NCBI GenBank assembly: GCA_004794655.1
Contig: SMMW01000650.1
Location: forward strand, 1-64,000
Length of the DNA stretch: 64,000 nucleotides
Origin: Marisa cornuarietis
Taxonomy: Eukaryota > Mollusca > Gastropoda > Architaenioglossa > Ampullariidae
Reading direction: 5' to 3'
Shown: piece by piece, positions 52,620-63,764 of the stretch
How the letters are laid out: each line of letters begins with the position of its first letter
Numbering within the stretch: position 1 is the first letter of the stretch
Position numbers and translations under genes: made by a program
Notes under the pieces: generated by a model
What the model saw: the letters and a program-made list of their open reading frames with translations, nothing else
What the model was told of the DNA's origin: nothing
The model's database searches: none

Positions 52620-53130
52620 GATAGTAATTCAGGGATAGTACTTAGTGAACAGATATGTTTTATGAGAATGAATGTATAGCCTTCGAGTCAGGTACGTGCA
52701 AATGTGAGGTGGAAGAGTTCCACTGCTTAGCAGCACAGACAGAGAACGTCCACTATCCTTATGTGACTGTCTTTGTGGGAGGTAGGAACAGAATGTGAGA
52801 GTCTGATGAGGAGCATACAGGTTTCGAGCAGGAGTGTGAACAGACAAGATTTTAGCAAAGTAGCTGGCGAGGGGAGGGGGGAGAGGCGAGGAGCCATCAA
52901 AGAATCCATAGCATAAAGTTGAGAGCTTGTAGTCTATTCTAGCTTTAATTGGTAGCCAATGAAGAGAGTGAAGAAGTGGTTTGACATGTTCAGATTTGCA
53001 AGTCCGGAAAAGGAGACAAGCAGCTGCATGAGTTCTGGACTTTCTGAAGCTTGTGAATGAGATGTTGTGTCAAATCTGGCAATGTTACGAATGATAAATG
53101 GTGGCAGATGGATGATTTGGAATCTCAAAC
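52620..53130 (-). pseudogene. LINE fragment, RT C-terminal region
   Basis: The minus strand reads LHWLPIKARIDYKLSTLCYG then FFDGSSP, SVHTPARNLYAP and a terminal KTYLF. HWLPIKARIDYKL and the (S)VYTPARNLRS-type segment are hallmarks of the C-terminal domain of a widespread class of LINE RTs. The frame is nearly intact for about 130 codons but lacks the catalytic palm, so it is a 5'-truncated relic. Confidence 0.7.
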
Positions 53131-54045
53131 TTAATTTTAAAAGTAGTAAATGGAAGCAGTTTTCACGAACTATATTGCTTTAAACATGATCAGTGCATTT
53201 GAAAAAGCATTCACAACTCGGAATCAGAATAAGCTGATGTGCTTTCTATCGTGGATCTAAAACTACACTTATAGCAGCAAGTTAGAAAGGTTTCCCTTGG
53301 TATGATGAGAATTTAAATGATAAATACATAAATAGTTTTTTGTATTATGCATTGCATTTTCTCCATCTTGTTTTTCACTGTCTTTTAAATTAGTTGTTTA
53401 CTTTCTGCAGTACATGCATGGTGAGTGAATACAGAGTATAATGCTGTGCTATACAAGGGTGTCTTAGTCACAGTATGAGAATTAATTAGCTATGGGCCTA
53501 GGTTTTCTATAATTAGGCTTCATTGTGTAATCTCACCTGCAATTCCACATTTGTAGACACTCCCTTGCAAACCTTGAGAACTGAAGCTCATTGATGAAAA
53601 AAAAAAAACAGTGAACCAAGTAGAAACAGAAGACTTATCAGTAGCAAGACTTACAGCAGTTATCTCAAAATCAAATAACTCTGGTGGGGATATTCTAAGG
53701 CTCTAACTTTGTGGATAGAACAGTTGCACTTCCTGGATGAGAGCTCAACCAGTGAAGGCAGAATATACACTATGAGAGGAGGAAAGAGGGAACCGCACTA
53801 TCAAAAGTAAAGGCCATAGTTGCACTTTAAATTGGACAATTTTTTTTTTGTCTGGGCATTGAAAAAATGGCATATAAGCCCCTTCAGGAGTCATGCCTGG
53901 GCAACCTGCATCAGCACAATGTATGATCTACAGTCAGGTGACCAATATGGCAATACAGCAGTGTCCAGAACTTATATCAGTTTATGCAGAATCCTACATG
54001 GTTGTAGGAACTGTCAGTCAGCATGCCTAAAGGAGAGCTGGAAGC
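53131..54045. other. Non-coding stretch between LINE remnants
   Basis: No recognisable gene or repeat family beyond A/T runs. It may contain decayed LINE sequence joining the flanking fragments. Confidence 0.4.
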
Positions 54046-54048
54046 AAA

Positions 54049-55300
54049 CAGTAATAATAATAGGATTTATATAGTGCATTTCCCCACATGAAGGCAAACT
54101 TGATGTGCTTCAAGAGACAGAGGGCAGAAAGAAATGAGGCCACATCACAATCACACAGAACATACACTCCTATGCACAGTAAATAATGCCAAGAACATGA
54201 AGGAATGCAGAAATAGCATGGAGAGCAAAAACAAAAGTAGACCATTATAACAGGTATTTCCGAAAAAGGTTTTTAAGTCCAGACCAAAAAGCATGTAGCA
54301 TTCCTGCTGTATGGAGATTCAAAGAGCATTCCAAGTACTGGGGTTAGAGAAAGAGAATGAGTGACAGCCAAACGTCTCCAGTCAGATACACGAGAGAGAG
54401 AGAGAGAAGACCAGGATCAGCAGAGTAAACTGACCTGCCAGGCTGGTAGAGTGATACAAGCTCAGATTTGGGCGATGTGGACAGATGTTAAGCACATGTT
54501 CAGGGGCAATTAGGATGACCAGTTTGTTTTTCATTCAGTGAGCTTTAATTTATTCATCAACATCTAGCGTTTTACAGAATCAAGAGTTTGCTGAGTGCTT
54601 GTGAACAGCCTGTGGAGTTGGCAAGCTGGGCCAAAGGTTAGAAGCAGGGTGTCATCAGCATAACAAGTGGTACAACAAACCGAAATGGTGGATCACAGGA
54701 CCATGTGGCTGGGCATAGGCAGTAAATAGGAGAGGCCCAAGGACTGAACCTGAAGCAGAAGGTTTTGATGCAAAGTAGTGGACACTAACAAACTCGGTGT
54801 GAGCAAAAAGGAGTAGAAACAGCCAAGGAGTGTGCCAGAGATGCCAAAGGTTGTATAAAGCCACTGGAGGAGAATGTGATGGTCTGAAGTGTCAAAAGCA
54901 GCCAATAGATTGAGCATAGACAGGATTGATATGTAGCCACAACTGCAAGCAGATTATAATTGTTCACCAGCTGTGCTAGAGCAGTATCAGTAGTGGTGCT
55001 GACGGTAAGCTGACTGAAATGGCTTAAGGAGACTGTACATGGCATAGTGTTGTATCAACTGGTAAGGACAATTTTCTCCAGAATTGTAGACAGAAAAGGA
55101 AGACTGGAGGCTGGGCAATAATTTTCTTAAGTCATTAGGGTTGCATTTGGGCTTCTTAGTTTTAATGGTGAAGTGACAGTGCCATGTTTGAAAGACAGGG
55201 TACACAAATTGAAGAACAGATGCATACAGTGTGTGTGTGTGCGCGCACACACGCCCATCTTTGCAAGTATGTCTCATCAATAGATGATTGTAAGCAATTC
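54049..55300 (-). pseudogene. Degenerate LINE: RT palm fragment and 3' end with (ATT)n tail
   Basis: On the minus strand, scattered frames carry LIQHYAMYSLLKPFQSAYRQ, DTALAQLVNNYNLLA, LLAAFDTSDHHILLQWLYTT with FGISGT, and SVLGPLLFTAYAQP. These match the RT order FQSAYR-H, DLSAAFDTIDH, FGI-G and GSVLGPLLF. Several frameshifts and stops break it and the catalytic YADD is not readable. At the low-coordinate end, minus-strand GCACTATATAAATC followed by ATT repeats (54049-54080) makes a typical LINE/SINE tail, so this may be one element. Confidence 0.7.
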
Positions 55301-57430
55301 ATTAACCTGTTCATTAATCTTAAAGCCAAGTGTGTGTTGAGCTTCATGCACTGAGAACAAAGATAGCTTACCACTTGCTAAACACAATTCAAATTACTGT
55401 TTTGTAACTACATTTGAAGACAAAAACAAACTCATAAAAAACCTGGTGAGCCAAGTGCTAAATCCAGAATGTGAACTAAAGTGGCAGGAAATAATTTCCT
55501 ATAAGCTAACTATAGTTCCATATTTTCATTCTTGGCATAGTGGTACCTTGCAGCATTTCATTGCTAAGAATCATGTTGTTCTCTTCAAGATGCTGCAACA
55601 TCTAAATTATTTGCATGATTTGTGAATCACACAGAAATGATGTACTTTCTGCTTTGCCTTGAAAAAATGTTCCAATTTACAATTTATTTAATGGTGATGC
55701 ATCATCATAGCATATTCAGTGCAGGCAAGGAAAAGCATGCGCGCCTGTGTGTATGCATGCATGCACATGTATGCTCATACATGCTGCAACATTATCTACA
55801 ACATAAAAGGATGTATATTCCCTTTCATTCCTGTACATCTAAAGCTGAAACTATACAACACACAGGCTACTATGGTCCTCATTTTCCAGTGCATTCATGC
55901 CAGCAGAAATGCAGTTCCATCTTGAAAAATATCAAATGAAAGTAAAGAATTAACAAAAATGACAAGAAAGGATTATAAAAAAAAAATTTTAATAAAAATT
56001 TGAGATTATACAGATTGCCTTATGTCTTACATTACTGCACAACTTACATTTTTACACCATTTGTAGTATCAGATAATAATAAGCATATTTATATAGCACA
56101 TTTATCTACTCACATTGTATGTGCACCTCTCCCAGTTGAGAGAATTAAGTACACAGACACAATAATAAGAACACATACATGGAAGAATGCAATATAACAT
56201 GAAACATTATGTCTATACATTGATGAATAAGATGATGAAATATATGAAGTCAGTATTCACTCCCAGCTTGCTCAATCCAGTTAAAAAACTGCAAGCAAGG
56301 CCGCAAATCCTGCTATCCACAACACAGTTTTGATCATAAGACAGACCAAACAGACATGAATTGTTATTGTTTTTCCTGCTCGTAGAGTAGCTTGAAAAAT
56401 GCTTCCTGTAGAACTGTAACATCCAATAAGCTCACAAGCCAGCGAAGTAACGTAAATCCACTGATATAATATTTACAAAATATGCTCATCATCGAGAATA
56501 AGTCACAAATCTAGAGGTGAATCATATATTGTGTTAATCTGGTGCTTTTTCAATTGTCGAACAAAACTAGAAGCTTCCGCAGAAAAGAATCATATCATAA
56601 AAGATACTCAACAATAGTCACAAATGTAGCATCTGTTCACATATTTGTAGTGCACATCTACAGAGTCATCATGAATCTGTGAAAAAAGCAGATCAATTTA
56701 GATTTGGAAATAGTCATGTGTCTAGATGAAATCATCCATCGGTCACTAAGATCAACATAATAGTGAATTAAAGAGGATAAAGCGGACCGCACCAACTGTA
56801 TGACCTTCTCATAGAAATATGCATCTATGCACTTGCCAAACTCACTAAACTCTGGGTCATGTAAACCGAAGCAGCATATTTGCATTTCTCTCTCTCTCCC
56901 GCTTCCTCACCCTCTTCAATTTTTTCCAACATTTATCACTTTACTTCTTTTCAAACTGAAAGCTTAAAAGTCAATTTTTAACACTCAGTAACTAAAACTT
57001 GTAATTAGATTGTGGCAGATGCTTTCCACTCAGCCAATGGCCTGTTCTGTTTCACGTCCTCTGGGGTAGGTATAGATTTGTCCAGGCTAAAACTTCCCGT
57101 TGATAGTTTCTTTGCTGAATTGATAGCCTTCCTGAACTCCACCGTAGCTCATGTCTGGACCAATACTAGTTGAAGGGATCCTTTTGCAGTCTGTGAGGCA
57201 GTATCTATGTCTGTGATAGCAAGGTAGTTTGGAAGAGAGAGCAAGCGAGGAAGAGGGATTGTGTGTATGCATGTCCACCTTGGATAGGATAGGCCTGATT
57301 ATTCGTTCTTTTGTCTCTTCCATCATCAAGCCATATTCCGAGTGTAGTGTCACTTGGCCAGTAAACAAATTCTTATTCTTAGCACTAAAAACAGTTAACA
57401 AACTGGACAATATCTTTACAGAGATCTGCT
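55301..57430 (-). other. napepld downstream flank
   Basis: No other gene is recognised. No canonical minus-strand AATAAA was seen within about 1 kb of the napepld stop (not an exhaustive scan). A SINE/LINE-tail-like piece lies at 56071-56200. Confidence 0.45.
56071..56200 (-). mobile_element. Retroposon 3' end with TATA-AAT/ATT tail
   Basis: AATAATAAGCATATTTATATAGCAC on the plus strand (split here as AATAATAAGC and ATATTTATATAGCAC) matches the ends at 54049, 58676 and 62457. On the minus strand it reads GTGCTATATAAAT then (ATT)n, a common retroposon tail. The body is too diverged to name. Confidence 0.45.
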
Positions 57431-57562
57431 TCAGTCAACATTTGTGGAGTCACTTGCCCCGAACACTTTAATTGCACCATGGTTGACAGTGACAAAGGAT
57501 GCAGGATTCATCTCACGCTTCTCTAATTCCTGTTTTAACAGCTCTCTGGGCTCCAGATAGGG
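57431..57562 (-). CDS. napepld: napepld exon 6 (last), residues 358-400
   Basis: Follows the acceptor TTTTTTATTTCAG (AG at 57564-57563) in phase 0: PYLEPRELLKQELEKREMNP, then ASFVTVNHGAIKVFGASDST and NVD, and stop at 57431. YLEP, an acidic/basic helix and a V-x-x-HG motif match the C-terminus of animal NAPE-PLD (YLEPP ... LKHGE). Confidence 0.9.
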   Translation of the reverse strand, partial: PYLEPRELLKQELEKREMNPASFVTVNHGAIKVFGASDSTNVD

Positions 57563-58075
57563 CTGAAATAAAAAAGAAAGCAGAGCCATGCACTCATGGG
57601 ACATTGAACAAACATGCAAAAAGCTTGTCCTTCAATATTTTTTTTAAATAAAGTTTGTACTATCTGGTCTTCTAACCAAAGGAAAATCTTTAAAGACCAC
57701 CTCTCCCATGAAGTGTAAAAACTATTTGGGTCTTACTAAAAAGGGTTACTAAATTATAACAAAAACCTTCTGTCCATGGTGAAAAGATGCAAACTAAAGA
57801 TACTGTGACCTACGAAGACCATTCTGCAGGAATCAGTATATGGAGGTAACAGACAAGGCAGACTAGACACACAATGTCCAAGAGTGGACTTGCCTGTCAT
57901 TAAGCAAATCCAAGAGAATAGTAGACAAGATGGTAAGATATTCAGGGTGTTTTGATGGCTTATTAGGGCTAAGAAACAGAAAATAACTGATGATTTAAGT
58001 GCTCTCTTTGGCTATGAGAGATATAACCATTAACTTAGGACTGCTCTGTAACAAAAAGGTAACATCTAAATGTAC

Positions 58076-58190
58076 CTCAAATGTTAGCTCAAAGGTACCC
58101 CAGTGGATTCCAAGGGAACTCTTGGACTGAATATCTTGATGAATGTCAACTGCTTGCTGGGGGTCTACATGTTGGGGACTCATAAACCAC
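58076..58190 (-). CDS. napepld: napepld exon 5, residues 319-357
   Basis: Acceptor CTGTTACAG before G TGG TTT; the first base completes Arg319 split after AG. It encodes WFMSPQHVDPQQAVDIHQDI then QSKSSLGIHWGTFELTFE and ends at GAG|GTACAT. His326 (QHVDP) and His348 (IHWGTF) match the conserved histidines of this part of the fold, the latter a zinc ligand in the human enzyme. Confidence 0.93.
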
Positions 58191-58673
58191 CTGTAACAGA
58201 TTGGATATGCATGCGCAAACAAGCACACAAACACACACAGATGTTGCAAAAAGAGTGGAAAGCTGTCAAAACTAGTTACTCATCATTACTTTATATCATC
58301 CCCACACAGCAATCACCCACACAGAAATCCTACGAAACATGACGCAAGTTTGTAAATGTATTAATTTATGAAACTGTCCAACTTTTATTTTCATAACAGA
58401 GAAAAAAATCTCCTAAAATTAAGATACAGTGTAATAAACTACATTGTCTTCTCAAATCCTGAGCATGCCAGTTACTTATCTCTTTTTTCAGAATGTGTAA
58501 GATTCTAAATGCAGCATCTTCTAAGTATTTTGTCAGCTCTCTTAAAAAACAGGTATTCAAATTTTTTTCTTTTATTTTTTTTAGGGAAAAGGGAGGGAGG
58601 AAAGTTATAGAACAATGATCTTCAGCAGTGGTTCTTATCTGGCTGTGTATTTTCTGCTAGAAATGTATTTCTA

Positions 58674-58870
58674 TAATAATAATAATATAATAATAAATGA
58701 AGATTTGTATAGCACATATTCACACTCATAGAAAGCATGCTCTTAGCGCTTAAAAACAAGGAAGAGACATGGACTAAATGGATAGAACACGAGGGGCATA
58801 AGAATAAATGACAGTACTGACGACAAACAGAAAACAAAGATGGAAAACACAAAAGACACCAAGTAACAGA
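58674..58870 (-). mobile_element. Retroposon 3' end with (ATT)n tail, inside a napepld intron
   Basis: Plus strand: AAT repeats, then atttgtatagcacatattca and agcatgctcttagcgctt. This matches the GTGCTATA...(ATT)n minus-strand tail family seen at 54049, 56071 and 62457, with an AGCGCTT segment typical of such tails. It lies in the intron between exons 4 and 5. Confidence 0.5.
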
Positions 58871-59054
58871 ACATAGAAAATATAGCGATTCTGCAGAAAA
58901 AGATGGTAGAAAATTAGCAAGAGCAGAAGGGGGAAGGGTAAGTCTTTCATCTTCTACTGGAAAAGATTTTTACAGTTATGTTAAACCATTATTTTAATAG
59001 TACAATAAACCCAGAATGATATTTTAATAAAAGGAGAGTATTTTAATAACAAAC

Positions 59055-59203
59055 CTAGGATGGTATGCACCAATGGGAATGGCAGCTGCAGTAAAAGGAC
59101 CATATTTGCGGCCAATTTGCTTGAAACCACAGCAGTAGCCTGTGTCGCCTGCAAAATGGAAAGAATTTTTTGGCCCCAGGATGCACCAGCTGCTCCAAAG
59201 AAC
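59055..59203 (-). CDS. napepld: napepld exon 4, residues 270-318 plus two bases of 319
   Basis: Acceptor TTGTCAG at 59205-59204, then [20 protein letters not shown] and [29 protein letters not shown], ending AG|GTTTGT. Asp289 in FAGDTGY is the bridging metal ligand position of the zinc-hydrolase fold. The exon is absent from simple long-ORF lists because it has no internal start. It is required to join exons 3 and 5 in frame and its phase (2) fits both. Confidence 0.92.
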
Positions 59204-60235
59204 CTGACAAATGTGTATTGGTCAAAAGTGAGAAGTGAAACAGTAGCTAATTTCTAGGTGTTAAATTATATACTGTAACAAAGCTCCTCTGACAAGATAT
59301 AAAATAAATGCTTTATTGGTGTCATTCTTTACGTTATTGCTATCATACACATTTATACTTTGCAACTGATGACAATACCAGCATACATTAAGCTAGAAAA
59401 AAAATGGTTACAGTTTTGATGGTTTTTATTTTTGTATCATTATGACTCTAATACATAAACGATAAAGTCATAAAGAAAAATGTGGAGATGTTTGTGTGAT
59501 ATTGTATGTGTTTCCACTGATCGCATCCGTACCATTTGTCCAAACTCCACCAATTTTGGGATGAATATTTGTTTTGCTTACACAAATATCACAGGCTATG
59601 GAATGTGCTACCCAAAGGCAGGTATATTTTTAATGTTTATTTTCTGCATTTTAAGATGTTAATGCTGGTTCCAGATGAAGCAATGCTATGTAGTAGATAT
59701 GGTGCCATACGCAGAACACAGACATCATACTATGACAAAGCATCCCATGAGAGCAAAAGACAAAGAGAGGATGGAGTATAAGTGACATGGGCAACATAAT
59801 TTTTATCACCTCCTTCACTCAAAACTTTGTACTGAACATGAACTGTCAGCCCATCATATTAAAGAACATCAAGAGTCAAAATCATTATTTTACTACACTG
59901 GCACTGCACATGAATACACTTGACTTAAACGAAGCAATAGATTGAAAGTTGACAATAAAATGGAAAAGAAATGGATTCAAAACAATTGGGCAAAACCAAA
60001 TACCCTGATTAGTGTAAAAAAACCAACAAAAAAAACCCACATCCCTGTCTTAGATAAAAATGTGTTTCTTAAGTCTGAAGATAAGATTGCATGTTAAAAG
60101 CTGTCAGAACCATTTACAAAACAAAGGCACCGTACCTATATTTTCAATAAATATTTTTACTATGAATAAAAAAAATTCAGAGATTTAATGCATATAAGAT
60201 GCATAATGAAGAGAGAAAAAAAATCACCAACATAC

Positions 60236-60724
60236 CTCATTGCTGTCAGAAATGCCCCGTCCACACCAGTGTTGGCAGGGCGTACACACCACTTTCACAC
60301 CTGGGCGACTCTGCACCTCTTGCTCCTGCCACCAAGTCATCTCCACAACATTCTCACAGCCAGTGTCATTCATCCACCTCTTGAGTCCCATAGGCACAAA
60401 CCACTGTAGATTCTTGCCAAACCTTTGGTTGAGAGCCACAACACTTCCATAATCCAAGTGATCATAATGGTTGTGGCTAATCACTACTGCATCAACTTTA
60501 GGAAGTTCCTCTATGGTACAAGGTGGTTTTCTGTATCGTTTTGGACCAATTGCTTGCACTGGAGAGGACCTCATGCTAAAAACAGGGTCAGTCATGACAG
60601 TGAAGCCATCAAGCTGAGCAACAACTGTTGCATGGCCAATCCACAACATACGAATTCCTGATGCTGGTGATCTGTCAAATTCTCTTATGTCTGGTGTGAC
60701 AATGGGAAGAGTTTCATCCAAGTC
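60236..60724 (-). CDS. napepld: napepld exon 3, residues 107-269 (catalytic core)
   Basis: Acceptor AAAAATAG before GAC TTG GAT, phase 0; donor GAG|GTATGT at 60236/60235. It encodes the start of the metallo-beta-lactamase fold: MLWIGHATVV, TDPVF, GPKRYRKPPCTIEELP and the HxHxDH zinc motif SHNHYDHLDY (His190, His192, Asp194, His195), then TPCQHWCGR with His258. Spacing and identity to human NAPE-PLD are high throughout. Confidence 0.95.
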
Positions 60725-61301
60725 CTATTTTTAATCAAGAAAGGCAACATGCATGAATAAGGTATGCATACGAATATCCCCATATAATATATATATGCCT
60801 ATTTTCAGATCCCTTTACATTCTGAGCAAATATTTCAAAAATGACAACTACAAAACTTGTGCATTCCGTTTCTCATTTTATTGTCTCAAGCATTGTGTGT
60901 GTTTGTGTGACTTTAACATATACCATTCCCATTTGACGATCAAGTCATTATGCCATTTGTTTTACACCCACAGAAAATCATGCCATTAAGTCAAGAATTA
61001 ATATAGCAATTACAGTGTTGGAAATGAAAGCAAAACCATTTTAAAGAAAAAGATACAGTAAAACAAAGGAAAGAAATAATAAAGTTTACAAAACTAAGTA
61101 ACTATATAACTTTTCAGTATTTTTTTCACAATCACCCAAAATCATGTCTTCAAATCAAGGGTTAATCAATTTAGCGAAAGAAAACATGGTTGAGAATGAT
61201 GTCCTCCCATAATACTTTCAATGTAAGTGCCTGATTATCACCAACATAACCTCTACACAGAACATTTAATCTTAGTTCTTCCACCTGTAATATTTACTTA
61301 C

Positions 61302-61590
61302 TTTTTCTGAAGGCAAATTTGTTTCTCTCTTGGTGGTTATGAACATCTTCAAAGCACCTAAAAATGCAGGTTGTCTCCAGGTATCCCATGGATTGTGAAA
61401 TTTACCATTTTTAATTACTGGCATAGAGTATTCCTCCTCTATATTACCAAGAGGTCGTGTTTGCTGCAAACATCCATCAGTGTCTTTTGAAGTCTCATCA
61501 GATTTTTCCATTATTTCTTGATCACCATAGGTTTCTATCCTGGGGTGATTTACAGTTGGCACCCTAAATAACTGGTTATAGGCAACGACC
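61302..61590 (-). CDS. napepld: napepld exon 2, N-terminal region to residue 106
   Basis: Acceptor TTCTTTTTCTTAG (AG at 61592-61591) and donor AAA|GTAAGT at 61302/61301. In the frame that continues into exon 3 it reads VVAYNQLFRVPTVNHPRIET, ending GKFHNPWDTWRQPAFLGALK and NLPSEK. G-x-F-x-N-PW-x-TW is the conserved entry of NAPE-PLD; the preceding 60 residues are variable in the family. Its first base completes a codon split 2+1 with exon 1. Confidence 0.85.
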
Positions 61591-61660
61591 CTAAGAAAAA
61601 GAAAGAAAAGTCTCACCTGAATTAGAAAGAGGTGAAGACCTGCAGTGTTTAAAGACTTAC

Positions 61661-61689
61661 ATCTTGCTAACGGAATAGTAATCAGCCAT
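61661..61689 (-). CDS. napepld: napepld exon 1, start codon and residues 1-9
   Basis: ATG at 61689 gives MADYYSVSK and then AT|GTAAGT. With the first G of exon 2 the split codon is ATG (Met10), and the frame runs uninterrupted to the stop at 57431. The full chain is 400 residues over six exons against 393 in human. NAPE-PLD is a membrane-associated zinc hydrolase that cuts N-acyl-phosphatidylethanolamines into N-acylethanolamines (such as anandamide) and phosphatidic acid. A downstream in-frame Met (residue 37) and an alternative first exon near 63341 are other possible starts. Confidence 0.7.
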
Positions 61690-63338
61690 TAAAATCAGAG
61701 ATCACAGCTCACGAGGGTAGACAAGCCACTAGTATTTCAGCTTCTGTTTGTCTTTTACGTCATTGTGGGATGGTGGAAACTCCCAGAGATGACTCTAATG
61801 TGCCTTCAGAAGGGGTCAGCTGATAATTTAGACTAGGAACAAATTTGAGCAACTCGGCTATGTCAATGACATAGGCTGTCCCTTAACTGAAACTTTGTCT
61901 CTCAGATCATATTAGCAGACTAAGCTAGGATCAGAATTCTATATCCTTCAGAAAGAGGTGAAGACCTCACTTGCTTTAATGTTGCAAAAGTTAGGTTTGC
62001 TGCTATGACAATACCACTTTAGCATGTGTCTAAAGAATCCTGAAGGTATTACATTGCTTGTGACTTTTAATTATAATCAGATGATAGAATTTAGGTCCAT
62101 GGAGTGATGTTCTCCTCCCTTCTCCCACTATAAAAAAAATATCATAAAAAGAAATCAAATTTTGAGACAAACTGGTGACACCACTATATTAACATGCCAG
62201 CATCCTTCAGATTAATTTCTTGTTTAATCAAGGTTGCCTTTAATGCTGCTCAGAATCTCTGGTTAAAAATGACACAATAAAGAATAGAAACTGAAATTTG
62301 ATATTATTATTATTATAAGAAGAATTGTTATTGAACTCGTAGAGCTCATTTCCCCATGTGGAACACAGCTCAGTGATGTATGGTTTTATGATTTATGTTG
62401 GATTCTGTACACTGGCATTTTAAGTCAATGAAGCTAGTTACACACCCTCACTAAGTAATAATAAATAATAATACAGTAAATTTATTTAGCACCATATCCT
62501 GGTCCTGTGGACAGGCTCATGGCATTTCATAAAGAAAATATATATATGTAATAGTGAATAAGAAAGAAAAATAATAAAACTGCAGTCTAGAAATACACAT
62601 CATAGTAAAAATGTTGATGACTGAACAAAGTGAAACACACTTAAAAATATGTGACTATGCTGATGCATCTACCTTTAAATAACAGAATCTGGTGAAGTCA
62701 TCATAAAAACCTTTTTTGCAAATTTGGGAAAATCTTGATGATTAGAAAAAAAAGTACAGTTTTTAAAGTTTCTTACAATGTTGATACAATACCAGCAGAT
62801 AGCACAGCCAACCCCTTGGAGTCCCTCATCTATTCAACCAGTTATTTATTTGGATGGTCAAACTGCAGATAAACATTAATATTCTTCATATTTTCTTAAA
62901 CAATTTGAGATCAAATTCTACATAAAAAAAATTTCTACTCGTATTGTGTGTTTTAAAATGGACTGAGGCTACAAAAATGACAAAAAGGCACATGACAATA
63001 CGTACCAAGCTTTTACACAGATACGCCTACAAATGCAGATAATCTAATATTTTTGTATCCCAATCTATGACTTTAAATTAATTAAATCTTTTCACCACAT
63101 TATCTTATTTATCTCATTAAAAAAAAACTTATAGACTACAAAACATACTGGAGAAAATATTTTTAATACATTTTCAATAACAACCTTCAACTTGGATGTG
63201 TGACTCCGCGCGCTGTGTTCCTAGAAATGGCTCAATAAATCGACGATTGATCCTCCTTTGGCCTATTAAATTTAACCTGTAGCTCTTAAATGGCCGCAGT
63301 TTACAGACGAAATCTTCTAGAGTATTGCTGAGACGCTC
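61690..63338 (-). other. napepld upstream flank or first intron
   Basis: No coding sequence is recognised. It contains the retroposon tail near 62457. If the exon at 63341 is used, this is intron; otherwise it holds the promoter, for which I see no TATA box. Confidence 0.4.
62455..62560 (-). mobile_element. Retroposon 3' end with AAT-repeat tail
   Basis: Plus strand AATAATAAATAATAATACAG then taaatttatttagcaccata. It is the fourth copy of the minus-strand GTGC(T)A(A/T)ATAAAT-(ATT)n tail found in the right third of the window. Confidence 0.4.
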
Positions 63339-63340
63339 AC

Positions 63341-63357
63341 CTAGCAGCACCCGACAT
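63341..63357 (-). CDS. Possible alternative first coding exon of napepld
   Basis: Minus strand ATGTCGGGTGCTGCTAG followed by GTGAGC, a strong donor. It would encode MSGAA and the first two bases of an Arg codon, in the same phase (2) as exon 1, and would splice in frame to exon 2. No transcript evidence; a 17-base match of this type can occur by chance. Confidence 0.25.
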
Positions 63358-63764
63358 ACTATTTTCGCTACTGACCGTTACGTTGAGGAAATCCAAGTCA
63401 TCAAGGACATAATTACAAGTTCGTGAAGTCATGTATGGATTACATAACGCCTATAAATATATCACCTTACAAACAGACATGATACAAAGATCACTATAAG
63501 AAAATCATTTAAGCAAGAAATTAAATCATTCTTCAATGAAAATGTAGAGACTGTTGAAACTTTCACCTTCGCTGATCCAAGCGGCTTGTTATGGTTCAGG
63601 TTATGAGTTGTGACCACAGACTTACTCCATGTGCTTACTCAGACCGCGCATTCAGCACAATGACCCACAGCCGCCATGCCAAATCGATACTGGCTTCCGG
63701 TACAGGCAAAAAGTGTCGCCTTCCTAGTGATGTCAACACTGGGTTCACGAACGGGGTTTCTTTA

